Source of the DNA: Nostoc sp. WHI
GTDB lineage: Bacteria > Cyanobacteriota > Cyanobacteriia > Cyanobacteriales > Nostocaceae
Direction of reading: 5' to 3'
DNA length: 36,050 nucleotides
Assembly (NCBI RefSeq): GCF_015714725.1
Contig: NZ_WBKM01000316.1
Span: forward strand, 1 to 36,050
This document shows positions 23,625 to 32,026 of the stretch, in pieces. The translations under genes and the position numbers were made by a program. The notes beneath the pieces are model-generated. The model was not told where the DNA came from and searched no databases. It saw only the letters and a program-made list of their open reading frames with translations. Each line of letters opens with the position of its first letter. Positions within the stretch are counted from its first letter, which is position 1.

Positions 23625-24779
23625 ATGAATCAAAAAATACCTCTGTCGTGGCTACAACTGACAAGAGAAAAAACTCGCCTAGCTGTGGCTCTGGCAGGAA
23701 TTGCTTTCGCTGATATCTTAATGTTTATGCAACTCGGTTTCCGGGACGCTTTGTATTATAGTAACGTTCGATTTCATAACAGCTTGCAGGGCGATATTGT
23801 TTTAATCAACAGTCAATCTAGCGCTGTCTTGGCGATGAGAAGTTTTTCTCAACGACGATTATATAAAGCTTTAGATTTACCAGCAGTACAATCAGTACAT
23901 CCAATATATTTGGACTATACAACCTGGAAAAATCCGGTAACAGGCCGCCCTCGGAGTATCCTTATCTTTGGAATGAACCCAGAAAATAACCTGGTTAACC
24001 TGCCTGGAGTTCAAGAGAATTTAGATAAACTTAAACTGCCTGATGTAGTTTTATTTGACCGTTCTTCTAGGTTGGAGTATGGCCCAATTACTGCTAATTA
24101 TGAGCAAGGAAAGCCTATAACAGCAGAAGTGCGAAGGCGACGAATTAAAGTAGGAGGATTATTTACATTAGGTGCATCATTTGGCGCAGATGGTAATTTA
24201 ATTACAAGTGATATTAACTTTCTGCGAATATTTAATAATCGTCAAAAAGGATTAATTGATATTGGACTGATTAGATTAAAGCCGGGAGCGAATGCTAAAA
24301 CTGTTATCCAAGAATTACGAAACTATTTACCTAACGAGGTAAATGTTTTAACTAAGCAAGAATTTATTGATTTTGAGCGGGATTATTGGGCAAGTAGTAC
24401 AGCTATTGGATTTATTTTTACATTAGGGACTGTGATGGGTTTCATTGTGGGAACTGTAATTGTTTATCAAATTCTTTATACAGAAGTTGCAGATCATTTA
24501 GCTGAGTACGCAACTCTCAAGGCAATAGGTTATACACAAAACTATTTATTGACAGTTATTCTTCAAGAGGCTTTGCTGTTAGCAGTTTTAGGATATTTTC
24601 CTGGAATAGTTTTTGCTTTATTTATGTATAACAGCGCCAGAGAAGCGACACTTTTACCAGTTTTTATGAGTTTTGAGCGCGCCGTAATGGTGTTGATTTT
24701 GACTATGCTTATGTGCATTATTTCTGGTGCGATCGCAGTCCGAAAATTACGTTCTGCCGATCCAGCCGATATCTTTTAA
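23625..24779 (+). CDS. devC: ABC exporter permease DevC
   Basis: 384 residues with the FtsX/MacB-like layout: an N-terminal membrane segment (about 18-40), a large periplasmic domain (about 45-260) and three C-terminal membrane segments. The cluster begins at IGFIFTLGTVMGFIVGTVIVY; between its first two helices lies the cytoplasmic LAEYATLKAIGYTQNYLL coupling motif. The opening IPLSWLQLTREKTRLAVALAGI is typical of DevC. It forms the inner-membrane part of the heterocyst glycolipid exporter with DevA and DevB. ATG 23625 is 180 bp after devB, and devA starts 119 bp downstream. These gaps are wide for an operon, but order and strand match the known devBCA unit. Confidence 0.93.
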   Translation: MNQKIPLSWLQLTREKTRLAVALAGIAFADILMFMQLGFRDALYYSNVRFHNSLQGDIVLINSQSSAVLAMRSFSQRRLYKALDLPAVQSVHPIYLDYTTWKNPVTGRPRSILIFGMNPENNLVNLPGVQENLDKLKLPDVVLFDRSSRLEYGPITANYEQGKPITAEVRRRRIKVGGLFTLGASFGADGNLITSDINFLRIFNNRQKGLIDIGLIRLKPGANAKTVIQELRNYLPNEVNVLTKQEFIDFERDYWASSTAIGFIFTLGTVMGFIVGTVIVYQILYTEVADHLAEYATLKAIGYTQNYLLTVILQEALLLAVLGYFPGIVFALFMYNSAREATLLPVFMSFERAVMVLILTMLMCIISGAIAVRKLRSADPADIF

Positions 24780-24898
24780 TTAACTTAATAATAATTAAAA
24801 GATGTTGTTAATAACCAAAGTTTATAATTGAGAAATATTAATTTCTGAAATTCACTACAGTTAAAAGACGGAACTGCTAACTTATAGCTAACAAATTT

Positions 24899-25609
24899 AT
24901 GACTAGACAAGAACCTGTAATCGCCATTAAAAATCTCAATCACTACTATGGCAAAGGCAACCTGAAAAAACAGATATTATTTGACATCAACCTAGAAATT
25001 TATTCTGGTGAAATTGTGATTATGACTGGTCCATCAGGTTCAGGAAAAACAACATTACTGAGCTTAATTGGTGGTTTGCGGTCTGTACAAGAAGGAAGTT
25101 TGAAATTTTTAGATGAAGAATTATTTGGCGTTAGTCAAAATAAACTGGTGCAAATGCGACGCAACATTGGTTATATTTTCCAAGCTCACAACTTGCTAGG
25201 TTTCTTGACTGCGAAGCAAAATGTGCAAATGGCGGTAGAATTAAATGACCATATTTCTCAAACAGAAGCAGTAGCTAAATCAAAAGCTATGCTGGGGTCA
25301 GTTGGTTTAGCAGAACGAATTGATTATTATCCAGACAATCTTTCTGGTGGACAAAAACAAAGAATTGCGATCGCTCGCGCCTTAGTGAATCGTCCCCCAC
25401 TGGTGCTAGCAGACGAACCAACAGCCGCATTAGACAAACAATCAGGACGCGATGTTGTAGAAATAATGCAGAGCCTGGCCAAAAATCAGGGAACTACTAT
25501 CTTATTAGTGACACACGACAACCGCATTTTAGACATAGCCGATCGCATCGTAGAAATGGAAGATGGTCTATTAACCCGTAATTCCCCGAATGCAGCTATT
25601 CAGTCATGA
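24899..25609 (+). CDS. devA: ABC exporter ATPase DevA
   Basis: 236 residues with every ABC ATPase motif intact: Walker A GPSGSGKTT (44-52), Q-loop YIFQAHNLLGFLTA, signature LSGGQKQR, Walker B VLADEPTAALD, and the switch His in LLVTHDNRIL. The protein is of the LolD/MacB-type exporter subfamily and powers DevC. In Anabaena the DevBCA pump is needed to lay down the glycolipid layer of heterocysts. Nostoc genomes also carry DevBCA paralogs, so assignment to the heterocyst-specific copy is likely but not proven from sequence alone. Last gene of the set. Confidence 0.94.
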   Translation: MTRQEPVIAIKNLNHYYGKGNLKKQILFDINLEIYSGEIVIMTGPSGSGKTTLLSLIGGLRSVQEGSLKFLDEELFGVSQNKLVQMRRNIGYIFQAHNLLGFLTAKQNVQMAVELNDHISQTEAVAKSKAMLGSVGLAERIDYYPDNLSGGQKQRIAIARALVNRPPLVLADEPTAALDKQSGRDVVEIMQSLAKNQGTTILLVTHDNRILDIADRIVEMEDGLLTRNSPNAAIQS

Positions 25610-25613
25610 TTTT

Positions 25614-25660
25614 AGTCATTTGTCATTTGTCCTTTGTGAATGACCAATGACTAATGACAG
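25614..25660. repeat. short repeat after devA (GTCATTT units and complement)
   Basis: TAGTCATTTGTCATTTGTCC is followed by GAATGACCAATGACTAATGAC, the partial complement, so the stretch can fold as an imperfect hairpin between convergent genes. It may serve as transcript end for both sides. Confidence 0.5.
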
Positions 25661-25670
25661 CTATAATTTT

Positions 25671-26489
25671 TTATTGTCTAGACAAGCCTGATTTTTTCAT
25701 TCCAGATTGGTTTGGCGGAGTTGGGACATTTGGTTGGCGACTAGTGCGAAAAGTCACATTCACGCCTTCATTCGATTGCTCCAGCACCAGTAAAGGCGTA
25801 GGTTTAGCCTTTTGATCCCAATGCATGGTAGCAATCCGACCTTGAATTATTGGTTGCCAACTATCTTCGTCTTCAATTGGGCTTAGGTAAGTTTCTATAC
25901 AGTCAATAATTTGACTAATAGTTGCAGAGGTTGCTTGTGTCGGTAACTTCATTAACCGGATTTGAATCCGAAATAGGACTCGCTTGGCAGAGTTCCCTGG
26001 AGTACCAGTCTCATACTCTACATCAAAAATTTCATCTACTTGCCGTCCAGCGCTATTGGCAATTCCGACTGATCCTTGTTGTGCTTGATTTGGACGCAGG
26101 GCTTGAGAAATTTTTTCTTTGATCTGAATCTTCACTTGATTAAGAATTGCAAAATGAAACACCTCCTCTGACATCCGCATTCGCAGATAATCCAGATTAA
26201 AGTCCCGTGAGTTAACCAAATCGGGATTAGTTTCCATTTTGCTAATTGTTTCCAGCGCCAGCTTAAATTTTTTCTCTAATTCGCGCGCGCGGAATTGTTC
26301 AAACCTAAGTTTTTTCTCCAGCTTATTCATCTGGAGCTTACTATACACAATCAAAGCAATCAACGCTAAAGCCAGTCCTCCAGTGCTTATCACCAATAAT
26401 GGTGGTAGTTGAGGATTACTTGCTGGCACTTCCTGGGATGCCTTTTTAGGCTTTCCGGGGGATTGGGCAAGAAACATCGAAGTAGGCAT
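25671..26489 (-). CDS. conserved cyanobacterial single-pass membrane protein
   Basis: 272 residues. After a short Pro-rich start comes one membrane segment (about 30-50, LLVISTGGLALALIALIVY). A charged coiled coil follows (about 55-90, KLEKKLRFEQFRARELEKKF), then a mixed alpha/beta domain (about 95-235) with IQIKEKISQALRPNQ, DVEYETGTPGNSAKRVLFRI and TISQIIDCIETYLSP, and a disordered Pro/Ser tail. It looks like a widely conserved cyanobacterial protein of unknown function. It is convergent with devA. No enzyme motif is visible. Confidence 0.7.
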   Translation of the reverse strand: MPTSMFLAQSPGKPKKASQEVPASNPQLPPLLVISTGGLALALIALIVYSKLQMNKLEKKLRFEQFRARELEKKFKLALETISKMETNPDLVNSRDFNLDYLRMRMSEEVFHFAILNQVKIQIKEKISQALRPNQAQQGSVGIANSAGRQVDEIFDVEYETGTPGNSAKRVLFRIQIRLMKLPTQATSATISQIIDCIETYLSPIEDEDSWQPIIQGRIATMHWDQKAKPTPLLVLEQSNEGVNVTFRTSRQPNVPTPPNQSGMKKSGLSRQ

Positions 26490-26594
26490 GATTGGGAAAC
26501 TGAAAAACTTGACTCCTGATGTTTAGGATGCCCAAATCTTCCACACCATCTTGCTGTATGATTAATATTCTTTACAGCCTTTTACAAACCGCGT

Positions 26595-26885
26595 ATGTCC
26601 AGACACCAGAGCCTCCCTGCCCTGTCTGAGATTTCAGCTACTAGCCTGAGCAATATTCGTCTCATTGCCACAGATATGGATGGCACCCTAACTAGACGAG
26701 GAAAATTTACTTCTGCACTGCTACAAGCTTTAGAGGATTTAGCCGCAGCTGACATTAAGGTGCTAATTGTCACAGGACGTTCTGCCGGGTGGGTAAGTGG
26801 ATTGAGTAGTTTGATGCCAGTGGCAGGTGCGATCGCAGTTTGTTACAAAACACCGAAAAGCTACATTTACATTATTTATAAGTAA
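26595..26885 (+). pseudogene. truncated HAD-superfamily phosphatase
   Basis: The first 80 residues match a Cof-type HAD phosphatase: NIRLIATDMDGTLTRRGKF has the nucleophile DxDGT motif, followed by LEDLAAADIKVLIVTGRSAG with the second HAD motif Thr. After PVAGAIA the expected family continuation (an ENG-like motif and the rest of a protein of some 250 residues) is missing, replaced by VCYKTPKSYIYIIYK and a stop. The break at about 26835 lies next to the 3' end of the NUDIX gene on the other strand, which overlaps the truncated frame by 14 bp. A deletion or insertion there is the likely cause. The protein would lack the catalytic Lys and acidic motifs. Confidence 0.7.
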
Positions 26886-27426
26886 TAAAATTTAAACCTA
26901 AGAATATAGCCGCAACAGTTCCCGCCACAGAAATTTCACCTTGAATAATTTTATCTAAGACTGATTCCACAGGAATAAAAACAACTTCAATCTCTTCTGT
27001 TATGTCCAGTTGTTGCTCTCCAACTTTGCTCACATTCTCTGCTAGAAATAAATGTATTTGATTCGTATCCTTACTCGGTTTATCGTATAGAGTCGCTATT
27101 TTTCTGAATTCTTGGGGAATATAACCAGTCTCTTCTGTCAGTTCTCTAATTGCTGCTACTTCTGCACTCTCTTTTGTCGGATCGAAATTCCCTGCTGGCA
27201 ATTCTAAGAAAAACTCACCTATGGCGTGTCTATATTGCCGAACAAAAATTATTTCTCTGCTATTAGTTATAGGTAAAACCATCGCTACGTCTGGTTTAAT
27301 GCTGACAAAATAATCATCTATAATTTTACCATTGGGCAATTCTATTTCATCTTGTCTTACCCTACACCAAGGATGATCTAAAACCATTTTTGATTTCAAA
27401 ATTTTCCATTTTTTTAAGTTATTCAT
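26872..27426 (-). CDS. NUDIX hydrolase, ADP-ribose pyrophosphatase-like
   Basis: 184 residues. The N-terminal strands HPWCRVRQDEIELPNGK, DDYFVSIKPDVAMVLPI and REIIFVRQYRHAIGEFFLELPAG are typical of ADP-ribose pyrophosphatases. The Nudix box reads GNFDPTKESAEVAAIRELT followed by EETG, with the core REL-x-EE-x-G intact and one extra residue in the first spacing. SKDTNQIHLFLAENVS and a C-terminal VAGTVAAIFLG follow. Family members hydrolyse ADP-ribose and related nucleotide sugars to AMP and a sugar phosphate. The gene abuts and slightly overlaps the truncated HAD gene. Confidence 0.9.
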   Translation of the reverse strand: MNNLKKWKILKSKMVLDHPWCRVRQDEIELPNGKIIDDYFVSIKPDVAMVLPITNSREIIFVRQYRHAIGEFFLELPAGNFDPTKESAEVAAIRELTEETGYIPQEFRKIATLYDKPSKDTNQIHLFLAENVSKVGEQQLDITEEIEVVFIPVESVLDKIIQGEISVAGTVAAIFLGLNFITYK

Positions 27427-27553
27427 AGTCTCAATAATAAATACAAACTTTAGTAATCAAGCAATGAATGTAAAAAAGTATAACAGATGTATCCGATAAT
27501 CTAAACTTTGAACTTACACTGGCTTTTGCGATAACATAATATGCAGCACAAAT

Positions 27554-28606
27554 ATGCAAATAAATGTAAATTTATTTACAGTAAATAAGAGATTCCCGTT
27601 GACTATTAGTAGGGGTACAACGGCACAGACAACGAATATATGGGTAAAGATTTTACATGATGGTATCGAAGGCTGGGGTGAAGCGTCGCCATTTGGTGTA
27701 GGCGATCGCAAGCAATCAACTGATACAATAAAAGACGCATTACAGCAAGTTATACCACTATTGCAAGCATTTAGCCCGTTACAGAGGCAGCAAATTGAGC
27801 AAGTTTTAATACAGACTCAAGTTCCTTCTGCTGCAAGAGCTGCCTTGGATATAGCCTTGCACGACTGGCTGGGTAAGCGTGTAGGCTTACCACTGTGGCA
27901 AATTTGGGGACTCAATCGCAATCAAATAGTCCCGACTTCAGTCACAATTGGAATTAATTCGCCTGAAGCTGCGATCGCTAGAGCGCGAGACTGGTTACAA
28001 TTTACTGATGTCCGCCTTTTTAAAGTTAAGCTAGGTAGTCCAGATGGCATAGATGCAGATAAAAAAATGCTATTAGCAGTCCGGGAAGAAGCACCATTAC
28101 CAGAATTATTTGTTGATGCCAACGGGGGTTGGAGTTTAGAAGATGCGATCGCAATGTGCAATTGGCTGGCTGATTTAGGTATAAAGTATGTAGAACAGCC
28201 ATTGCTAAGGGGACAGGAAGAAAGTTTAGCAAAACTCAAAGAACACTCTCCCCTGCCCATCTTTGTTGATGAAAGTTGTTTCACAAGCTCCGATATTCCC
28301 CATTTGGCAAACTACGTGGATGGTATTAATATCAAACTGATGAAATCAGGAGGACTAACCGAGGCACTGCGAATGGTAAATACAGCGCGAGCATATCGGT
28401 TACAAGTGATGTTTGGTTGCTATTCTGACAGTTCGCTAGCCAATACAGCAGCATTACAGCTAGCACCACTAGCTGATTATCTAGATTTAGACAGTCACCT
28501 TAACTTAATCGATGACCCTTTTACAGGTGCATTGCTAAAAGAAGGAAGAGTTTTGCCAAACGATTTACCAGGTTTGGGGGTACAACACAGTGCGTCTACC
28601 ACTTAA
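27554..28606 (+). CDS. enolase-superfamily epimerase (dipeptide epimerase / DgcA-like)
   Basis: 350 residues with the muconate-lactonising subgroup fold. The capping domain (1-125) has GWGEASPFG. The barrel has the catalytic FKVKLG (Lys157 and Lys159), metal ligands Asp188 (FVDANGGW), Glu214 (YVEQPL) and Asp239 (FVDESCF), and the second base Lys261 in NIKLMKSGGL. This is the residue set of L-Ala-D/L-Glu epimerases. The next gene, a DUF1611 protein, overlaps it by 17 bp. That coupling matches the DgcA/DgcN pair described for D-glutamate breakdown, where the epimerase acts on N-acetyl-glutamate. Substrate, murein-derived dipeptide or N-acetyl-D-glutamate, is therefore open. Confidence 0.9.
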   Translation: MQINVNLFTVNKRFPLTISRGTTAQTTNIWVKILHDGIEGWGEASPFGVGDRKQSTDTIKDALQQVIPLLQAFSPLQRQQIEQVLIQTQVPSAARAALDIALHDWLGKRVGLPLWQIWGLNRNQIVPTSVTIGINSPEAAIARARDWLQFTDVRLFKVKLGSPDGIDADKKMLLAVREEAPLPELFVDANGGWSLEDAIAMCNWLADLGIKYVEQPLLRGQEESLAKLKEHSPLPIFVDESCFTSSDIPHLANYVDGINIKLMKSGGLTEALRMVNTARAYRLQVMFGCYSDSSLANTAALQLAPLADYLDLDSHLNLIDDPFTGALLKEGRVLPNDLPGLGVQHSASTT

Positions 28607-29636
28607 TCAACGAATAGCTATCCTGCTGCATGAAGGAACTACAGGGACTCAGGGCAAAACAGGTTTATCAATTTTACGCTACAGTCAGGCTCCAATAGTA
28701 GCAGTAATTGACCGCGAATCTGCTGGCAAATCCCTACCAGAATTAACAGGTATCAAGCGTGATGTGCCAATTGTGGCCTCAGTGGCTGCATCCCTGGAGT
28801 ACAAACCAGAAGTATTAGTAATTGGGATTGCCCCAGGTGGTGGTGCTGTACCAGATGATTACTGGCATGAAATCAAAGACGCGCTACAGGCTGGAATGTC
28901 TCTGGTGAATGGTTTACATACACCAATGGCAAACATCCCAGAGTTAAATGCACTGCTCAAACCTGGGCAATTAATTTGGGATGTGCGGAAAGAGCCACCC
29001 GATATAAATGTCGGTAGTGGGATGGCGCGCACCCTTCCTTGTCGGCGGGTTTTGACAGTGGGAACCGACATGGCGATCGGTAAAATGTCAACTAGTTTAG
29101 AGTTACATTGGGCGTCAAAACTGCGGGGCTGGCGTTCTAAATTTCTGGCCACAGGTCAAACTGGTGTGATGTTAGAAGGGGATGGTGTGGCATTAGACGC
29201 AGTGCGGGTAGACTTTGCTGCTGGTGCTGTCGAACAGATAGTTATGCGCTACGGCAATAACTACGATATCTTGCATATTGAAGGACAAGGTTCACTGCTA
29301 CATCCTGGTTCAACGGCAACCCTACCCCTAATTCGTGGTTCGCAACCAACTCAACTGGTGTTAGTCCATCGGGCGGGACAAACTCATAACCGCAATCATC
29401 CCCACATACCAATTCCGCCTTTACCAGAAGTAATCCGGCTTTATGAAACTGTCGCTAGTGCGGGGGGTGCCTTTGCAAGTGTTCCTGTAGTGGGTATAGC
29501 GCTGAATACAGCACATTTAGATGAGTCTGCGGCTACTGATGCGATCGCTCAAACAATAGCAGAAACCGGGCTACCTTGCACTGATGTAGTCCGCTTTAAT
29601 GCCGATATGCTTTTGGATGCAGTGATGAAGAATTAG
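28590..29636 (+). CDS. DUF1611 family protein (DgcN-like)
   Basis: 348 residues starting at a GTG (28590) inside the 3' end of the epimerase gene, giving translational coupling. The N-terminal half has KTGLSILRYSQAPIVAVIDR and LVIGIAPGGGAVPDDYW. A P-loop-like GTDMAIGKMSTS sits at 158-169, followed by KFLATGQTGVMLEGDGVALD and HIEGQGSLLHPGSTATL. This is the standard DUF1611 architecture. A family member (DgcN) is known to N-acetylate D-glutamate before racemisation by DgcA; many cyanobacterial copies remain uncharacterised. The last 100 bp of this gene recur in degenerate form at 30362-30477. Confidence 0.88.
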   Translation: MRLPLNQRIAILLHEGTTGTQGKTGLSILRYSQAPIVAVIDRESAGKSLPELTGIKRDVPIVASVAASLEYKPEVLVIGIAPGGGAVPDDYWHEIKDALQAGMSLVNGLHTPMANIPELNALLKPGQLIWDVRKEPPDINVGSGMARTLPCRRVLTVGTDMAIGKMSTSLELHWASKLRGWRSKFLATGQTGVMLEGDGVALDAVRVDFAAGAVEQIVMRYGNNYDILHIEGQGSLLHPGSTATLPLIRGSQPTQLVLVHRAGQTHNRNHPHIPIPPLPEVIRLYETVASAGGAFASVPVVGIALNTAHLDESAATDAIAQTIAETGLPCTDVVRFNADMLLDAVMKN

Positions 29637-29678
29637 GTTTTGGTTAGTAACAAAGATGACATTTTAACAATAATTGTA

Positions 29679-29727
29679 GGTTGGGTTGTAGCTTGCTTCC
29701 CGCAGGGTACGAAGTGAAACCCAACAA
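29679..29727. repeat. dispersed repeat with GTTGGGTT/AACCCAAC arms
   Basis: Arms at 29680-29687 and 29718-29725 flank CTTCCCGCAGGGTACGAAG. This class of hairpin repeat is common between genes in Nostoc. Confidence 0.55.
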
Positions 29728-29818
29728 AGGTTTGAAAACTACATAGCTCTTCCTGTGGTGGCTTTGATCGCAAACTGCTGTAAAATTCTCAATCAAGCAA
29801 GGAAAAAGCGTGATAAAT

Positions 29819-30355
29819 ATGGCAATCAATGAATTTCCTATCGGGCAACGTCTAATAGGTGTATCAACAATTGAAGACCAAGAATTTGATGGGAATGAAC
29901 TTTGTCTTAATGAAGTTAATTTTTATTTTGAAGATACGGAAGATAGGATTACAGTAGTAACTCTTTTACCTATTATTGATACCGATGAAATAAAAGTAAT
30001 AATAGAAGAAGCTATCAAAGAGGGTACTAAAGTTTATGCTAAATCTAGTAAAAACAATAATCAATTATTGTTTTCATTAGCACTGGGCGTAAAATTGATG
30101 TCGGTTTGGGTGTGTGAAAATATTCAAGGTTATCAAGATCAGGTAATTTTTGCTTTTCAAACTTTACATCCCAGCATTACCTTTCTCGCTGAAGGTTCAG
30201 TTATTAAAGTATTTATGCATGAGCAAGTATACAAGAAAGAAAACAAAATAGCAAAATTATATCAAGAAGGCTGGAAAGAATTGGAAATGGAAAGTAAAAA
30301 TACATTGATGAATTTAACCCAGGTTGCTGAAACTTATCCGAATCAATCAAAATAG
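29819..30355 (+). CDS. hypothetical protein, unknown function
   Basis: 178 residues from ATG 29819 (MAINEFPIGQRLIGVSTIED); a GTG at 29810 is in frame but less likely. The protein is soluble, acidic and mixed alpha/beta, with QEFDGNELCLNEVNFYF, VTLLPIIDTDEIKVIIE and LALGVKLMSVWVCENIQGY. No domain was recognised. It resembles small accessory proteins of cyanobacteria, perhaps immunity-type, but that is a guess. Its position between the DUF1611 gene and a duplicated piece of that gene's 3' end suggests it was inserted or brought in by a duplication event. The region is AT-rich. Confidence 0.6.
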   Translation: MAINEFPIGQRLIGVSTIEDQEFDGNELCLNEVNFYFEDTEDRITVVTLLPIIDTDEIKVIIEEAIKEGTKVYAKSSKNNNQLLFSLALGVKLMSVWVCENIQGYQDQVIFAFQTLHPSITFLAEGSVIKVFMHEQVYKKENKIAKLYQEGWKELEMESKNTLMNLTQVAETYPNQSK

Positions 30356-30361
30356 TTGAAT

Positions 30362-30477
30362 AGCGATCGCACGAATTACACCAGAAACCGGGCTACTTTG
30401 CACCTATGTAGTTCGCTTTGATGCTGGGGTACTGTTGGATGCGGTGATATGCAAAATTAGGCTTTGGGTGGTAAAAA
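30362..30477 (+). pseudogene. degenerate duplicate of the 3' end of the DUF1611 gene
   Basis: The stretch from GCGATCGCACGAATTACACC through CAGAAACCGGGCTACTTTGC to TTAGGCTTTGGG aligns along its length with 29542-29655, the end of the DUF1611 gene and just beyond. Blocks such as CAGAAACCGGGCTAC and TTGGATGC are identical and most of the rest is similar. The copy lacks a 5' part and its frame has decayed. Confidence 0.7.
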
Positions 30478-30576
30478 AGATAGAGTAAAATAATACTAGA
30501 TTTAACGTCATACTATTAATTCATAAGAGTTTTAAGTAACGGTACATCTTGGTACAATAGCTGTAAACTCGTTTGA

Positions 30577-30909
30577 ATGAGTCTAATTGACCGTGAATTA
30601 ATTCTCGACACTAAACACGTTGCCAAACATCTGTCAGATACTCTCCACTCTTCACAGTTACTTCAAAAAGAAGGAAGCGCTCATGTGTTTAATGATGAAG
30701 CCACAATATTTATAGTTACTCAAGCAATCATAGAGAAAGGGGAGTTTATGGGGTTCCTTCGTGGACATGAACGCTATGGGCTATACTTTGATGAACCAAT
30801 TGGATATCGTGTCAGTGTTGACGGTAGCAAAATTCCACTTTACTACGCCGAAATGAAAGTAAAAGGAAACAAGTACCATGTTATCCCACGCACAAAACCT
30901 AGCCGATAA
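30577..30909 (+). CDS. DUF6972-like small protein, possible toxin of a two-gene unit
   Basis: 110 residues. The conserved-looking block is SAHVFNDEATIFIVTQAIIE (34-53), EPIGYRVSVDGSKIPLYY (73-90) and YHVIPRTKPSR at the end. This matches my memory of a cyanobacterial family labelled DUF6972. The pattern of an early His, a G-x-R-G turn, an F-x-E/P-IG strand and a terminal IP-R-x-P motif resembles small RNase-type toxin domains. The catalytic role is only inferred. The next gene overlaps it by 32 bp in another frame, typical of translationally coupled toxin/antitoxin or effector/immunity pairs. There is a 220-bp upstream gap with the DUF1611 fragment. Confidence 0.65.
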   Translation: MSLIDRELILDTKHVAKHLSDTLHSSQLLQKEGSAHVFNDEATIFIVTQAIIEKGEFMGFLRGHERYGLYFDEPIGYRVSVDGSKIPLYYAEMKVKGNKYHVIPRTKPSR

Positions 30910-31126
30910 CTGGGAGTTTACAGAGCTATGGATAGACCCGACGGCCTCACCTCCCTACGTTCTGATTTTATTGAGTGACAGTTTCGGTAAGAGCTGTATT
31001 TACGACCCAAATCAGAATTATCAGTTGGCCTTCAAAAGTAACACCTACGAAGAGGCAAAACTTTGGTTACTTGAAGATGAATACGAACGAGTTGAAGGAC
31101 GATTAAAAGCTTCAGTTTTAGCCTGA
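30878..31126 (+). CDS. small acidic partner protein, possible antitoxin or immunity protein
   Basis: 82 residues, acidic, with NWEFTELWIDPTASPPYVLI, CIYDPNQNYQLAFKSNTYEE and AKLWLLEDEYERVEGRL. It starts at ATG 30878, 32 bp inside the preceding gene in a different frame, so it is likely translationally coupled to it. The small size, acidity, and coupling to a compact basic protein suggest a binding partner or neutraliser. No DNA-binding motif is seen. The family is not firmly recognised. Confidence 0.6.
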   Translation: MLSHAQNLADNWEFTELWIDPTASPPYVLILLSDSFGKSCIYDPNQNYQLAFKSNTYEEAKLWLLEDEYERVEGRLKASVLA

Positions 31127-31270
31127 GAACCATCTTGTATCTCGGCTAGTTTCAGTCAGGGTTTTTTGTATTTTACTGCTGTGCGATCGCTTTGCCCACC
31201 ACAGACATCGCCTGACAACAAGCCACTGGTCAGCTATAAAATAAAGACAAATCAATCAAAGGGGGCGTTT

Positions 31271-32017
31271 ATGGCAACCCAACTCGGTGAAGCTAAATCT
31301 CCAATAGAACTGGTAATATCTTGGGAAGCATTGCCCGCAGATTTTCATTTAGAGGATGAACCAGTGGAAAATACAGGTCAGCCATTATTGGCTGGTGCTT
31401 TGCGCGAAAGCCTTGAGATCAGTGGTTTCATCCAACCGCAGATGTTGATAGCCTCGAATTTTGGACTTTGTGCGACGATAGACGGGCAATTTATTGCTAA
31501 AGCACCCGACTGGGTTTATGTGCGATCGGTAAATGAGATTTTAAGAGAACGCAAAAGCTATACACCTAATTTAGAGGGTGATATTCCGGTAATTGTGATG
31601 GAATTTCTATCTGACACTGAGGGAGGAGAATACTCTTTTAAGCGAACTTATCCACCAGGAAAATGGTTTTTTTATGAGCAGATTCTTCAAGTCCCAATTT
31701 ACGTAATTTTTGACCCAAATGGCGGTTTGTTAGAATTTTACCAACTCGAAAACAGTCGCTACGAGTTAAAGCAACCTGATGAAAATGGTCGTCATTGGAT
31801 TGATTCAATGGGTTTATTTCTGGGAACTTGGCAAGGAACAAAAGAAGCCCGTACTGGTTACTGGTTGCGCTGGTGGGATGAGGCAGGTAATTTGTTACTT
31901 TGGGCATTGGAACAAATTGAACAGGAACGCCAACGTGCCGAACAGGAACGCCACCAAAAAGAACGGCTAATTGCCTATTTGCAATCTCAAGGTATTGATC
32001 CAAATAATTTGCCATAG
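31271..32017 (+). CDS. Uma2 family (DUF820) protein with coiled-coil tail
   Basis: 248 residues from ATG 31271, which has AAAGGGGG just upstream; the in-frame extension to 31166 is not Uma2-like. The core shows APDWVYVRSVNEILRERKSY, IPVIVMEFLSDTEGGEYS and FYEQILQVPIYVIFDPNGG. This follows the Uma2 order with an IVMEFLS acidic motif instead of the usual DLVIEI. A Glu/Gln/Arg-rich helix (QIEQERQRAEQERHQKER) and LIAYLQSQGIDPNNLP form the tail typical of the long Uma2 subgroup. Nuclease-like fold, function unknown. The stop lies 10 bp before a palindromic MITE-like element. Confidence 0.88.
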   Translation: MATQLGEAKSPIELVISWEALPADFHLEDEPVENTGQPLLAGALRESLEISGFIQPQMLIASNFGLCATIDGQFIAKAPDWVYVRSVNEILRERKSYTPNLEGDIPVIVMEFLSDTEGGEYSFKRTYPPGKWFFYEQILQVPIYVIFDPNGGLLEFYQLENSRYELKQPDENGRHWIDSMGLFLGTWQGTKEARTGYWLRWWDEAGNLLLWALEQIEQERQRAEQERHQKERLIAYLQSQGIDPNNLP

Positions 32018-32026
32018 TATATACAT

